This document shows, piece by piece, positions 13,601 through 26,786 of a DNA stretch of 26,786 nt. How positions within the stretch are numbered: position 1 is the first letter of the stretch; every line of letters starts with the position of its first letter. The notes beneath the pieces are model-generated. The model ran no database searches and had not been told where the DNA came from. It saw only the letters and a program-made list of their open reading frames with translations. The position numbers and the translations under genes are program-made. Source of the DNA: Mesostigma viride (taxonomy: Eukaryota; Streptophyta; Mesostigmatophyceae; Mesostigmatales; Mesostigmataceae); contig RPFO01000981.1 of assembly GCA_009746045.1 (NCBI GenBank), positions 1 to 26,786 of the forward strand. The letters are read 5' to 3'.

Positions 13601-15774
13601 AAGGGTGTTCCCGTGATGTACTAGTGTGGAGGATGTTAAAGTGGTTACAAGGGTGTTCCCGTGATGTACTAGTGTGGAGGATGTTAAAGTGGTTACAAGG
13701 GTGTTCCCGTGATGTACTAGTGTGGAGGATGTTAAAGTGGTTACAAGGGTGTTCCCGTGATGTACTAGTGTGGAGGATGTTAAAGTGGTTACAAGGGTGT
13801 TCCCGTGATGTACTAGTGTGGAGGATGTAAAAGTGGTTACAAGGGTGTTCCCGTGATGTACTAGTGTGGAGGATGTTAAAGTGGTTACAAGGGTGTTACC
13901 GTGATGTACTAGTGTGGAGGATGTTAAGTGGTTACAAGGGTGTTCCCGTGATGTACTAGTGTGGAGGATGTTAAGTGGTTACAAGGGTGTTCCCGTGATG
14001 TACTAGTGTGGAGGATGTAAAGTGGTTACAAGGGTGTTCCCGTGATGTACTAGTGTGGAGGATGTTAAGTGGTTACAAGGGTGTTCCCGTGATGTACTAG
14101 TGTGGAGGATGTTAAAGTGGTTACAAGGGTGTGATGTACTAGTGTGGAGGATGTAAAAGTGGTTACAAGGGTGTTCCCGTGATGTACTAGTGTGGAGGAT
14201 GTAAAGTGGTTACAAGGGTGTTCCCGTGATGTACTAGTGTGGAGGATGTTAAGTGGTTACAAGGGTGTTACCGTGATGTACTAGTGTGGAGGATGTAAAG
14301 TGGTTACAAGGGTGGATGTACTAGTGTGGAGGATGTAAAGTGGTTACAAGGGTGTTCCCGTGATGTACTAGTGTGGAGGATGTCAAAGTGGTTACAAGGG
14401 TGTTCCCGTGATGTACTAGTGTGGAGGATGTTACAGTGGTTACAAGGGTGTTACCGTGATGTACTAGTGTGGAGGATGTAAAAGTGGTTACAAGGGTGGA
14501 TGTACTAGTGTGGAGGATGTAAAAGTGGTTACAAGGGTGTTCCCGTGATGTACTAGTGTGGAGGATGTCAAAGTGGTTACAAGGGTGTTACCGTGATGTA
14601 CTAGTGTGGAGGATGTTAAAGTGGTTACAAGGGTGTTCCCGTGATGTACTAGTGTGGAGGATGTAAAGTGGTTACAAGGGTGTTCCCGTGATGTACTAGT
14701 GTGGAGGATGTTAAAGTGGTTACAAGGGTGTTCCCGTGATGTACTAGTGTGGAGGGTGTTAAAGTGGTTACAAGGGTGTTCCCGTGATGTACTAGTGTGG
14801 AGGATGTAAAAGTGGTTACAAGGGTGTTCCCGTGATGTACTAGTGTGGAGGATGTTAAAGTGGTTACAAGGGTGTTCCCGTGATGTACTAGTGTGGAGGT
14901 GTTAAAGTGGTTACAAGGGTGTTCCCGTGATGTACTAGTGTGGAGGATGTAAAAGTGGTTACAAGGGTGTTCCCGTGATGTACTAGTGTGGAGGATGTAA
15001 AAGTGGTTACAAGGGTGGATGTACTAGTGTGGAGGATGTTAAAGTGGTTACAAGGGTGTTCCCGTGATGTACTAGTGTGGAGGATGTTAAAGTGGTTACA
15101 AGGGTGTTCCCGTGATGTACTAGTGTGGAGGGTGTTAAAGTGGTTACAAGGGTGTTACCGTGATGTACTAGTGTGGAGGATGTAAAAGTGGTTACAAGGG
15201 TGGATGTACTAGTGTGGAGGATGTTAAAGTGGTTACAAGGGTGTTCCCGTGATGTACTAGTGTGGAGGATGTTAAAGTGGTTACAAGGGTGTTCCCGTGA
15301 TGTACTAGTGTGGAGGATGTAAAAGTGGTTACAAGGGTGTTACCGTGATGTACTAGTGTGGAGGGTGTTAAAGTGGTTACAAGGGTGTTACCGTGATGTA
15401 CTAGTGTGGAGGATGTAAAAGTGGTTACAAGGGTGTTACCGTGATGTACTAGTGTGGAGGATGTTAAAGTGGTTACAAGGGTGTTCCCGTGATGTACTAG
15501 TGTGGAGGATGTTAAAGTGGTTACGAGGGTGGATGTACTAGTGTGGAGGGTGTAAAGTGGTTACAAGGGTGTTCCCGTGATGTACTAGTGTGGAGGATGT
15601 TAAAGTGGTTACAAGGGTGTTACCGTGATGTACTAGTGTGGAGGATGTTAAAGTTGTTACGAGGGTGTTACCGTGATGTACTAGTGTGGAGGATGTTACA
15701 GTGGTTACAAGGGTGTTACCGTGATGTACTAGTGTGGAGGATGTTACAGTGGTTACAAGGGTGTTCCCGTGATG
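10626..15774. repeat. Right variant flank of the 48-bp array
   Basis: This flank begins with the first TACCG unit near 10625. TACCG-type units are common and often adjacent (11515-11640). Towards the right edge come TTAAA-run indels, units with GAGGGTG for GAGGATG (near 14754, 15130, 15362, 15548), TTACAG and TCAAAG variants, and a recurring 7-bp deletion giving GGGTGGATG (near 14310, 14490, 15015, 15205, 15530). Divergence is highest beside the unique sequence. Confidence 0.93.
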
Positions 15775-15787
15775 GTAAAATTGGTTC

Positions 15788-26690
<10,903 letters not shown>

Positions 26691-26739
26691 GTGTGCAGTC
26701 GGATAAATATAGCCACTTCAGAAGGGGGTTAATAAGCTC

Positions 26740-26781
26740 ACTTGAAGTGTCCGAAGCGATAATCCGGCACCACAATAACGT
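26740..26781 (+). pseudogene. Decayed partial copy of exon J
   Basis: This stretch matches exon J positions 26628-26669 at 32 of 42 bases by hand alignment, sharing GTGTCC/CTGTCC, ATCCGGC and CCACAA. In the exon frame it would read EVSEAIIRHHNN against ELSKTMIRRHKN. It lies in the intron that begins at 26691 and is cut near the window edge. Confidence 0.8.
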
Positions 26782-26786
26782 TCAGC

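Noticed and set aside
1-15774. CRISPR array
   Set aside because: Units are contiguous and identical with no variable spacers, no cas genes are present, and the context is eukaryotic.

Overview
The window looks like nuclear DNA of a eukaryote. It has two parts: a 15.8-kb tandem satellite (about 1-15789), then most of one intron-rich gene on the + strand (about 15788 to beyond the right edge). The gene encodes a pentatricopeptide repeat (PPR) protein, a helical-repeat RNA-binding family that usually works in chloroplast or mitochondrial RNA processing. GC-rich short exons, GT-AG introns of 0.1-1.7 kb and abundant intronic minisatellites fit a protist or green-algal lineage. That lineage guess is inference only, because nothing here is a species marker.

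Satellite: the unit is 48 bp, about 330 head-to-tail copies, cut off by the left edge. The centre (about 2.5-10.6 kb) is essentially invariant apart from one 47-bp unit. Both flanks are full of 1-bp indels, short deletions and point variants. Because 48 is a multiple of 3, the array gives very long but meaningless open frames.

PPR gene: ten exon segments can be joined by hand at 16433-16530, 16722-18018, 18082-19302, 19370-20076, 20338-21233, 21353-22304, 22376-24033, 24218-25492 and 25646-26595. Splice phases agree at every junction except around one exon (21234-21352). That exon is one base short and would frameshift the protein. The joined product is about 616 codons so far, holds roughly ten PPR motifs, and continues past the window.

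The most striking feature is in the introns. Exon-intron junctions of this gene occur again and again as decayed or near-perfect tandem copies inside the adjoining introns. This is seen at six donors (after 18081, 20337, 21352, 24217, 25645, 26690) and at three acceptors (before 21234, 24034, 25493). These copies carry real exon sequence plus decoy splice sites. Introns also hold 10-, 24-, 25- and 69-bp minisatellites, a TAG trinucleotide tract, a GGGACT tract and a perfect 123-bp duplication shared by two introns. No second gene, RNA gene, transposon with recognisable coding sequence, or CRISPR was found.
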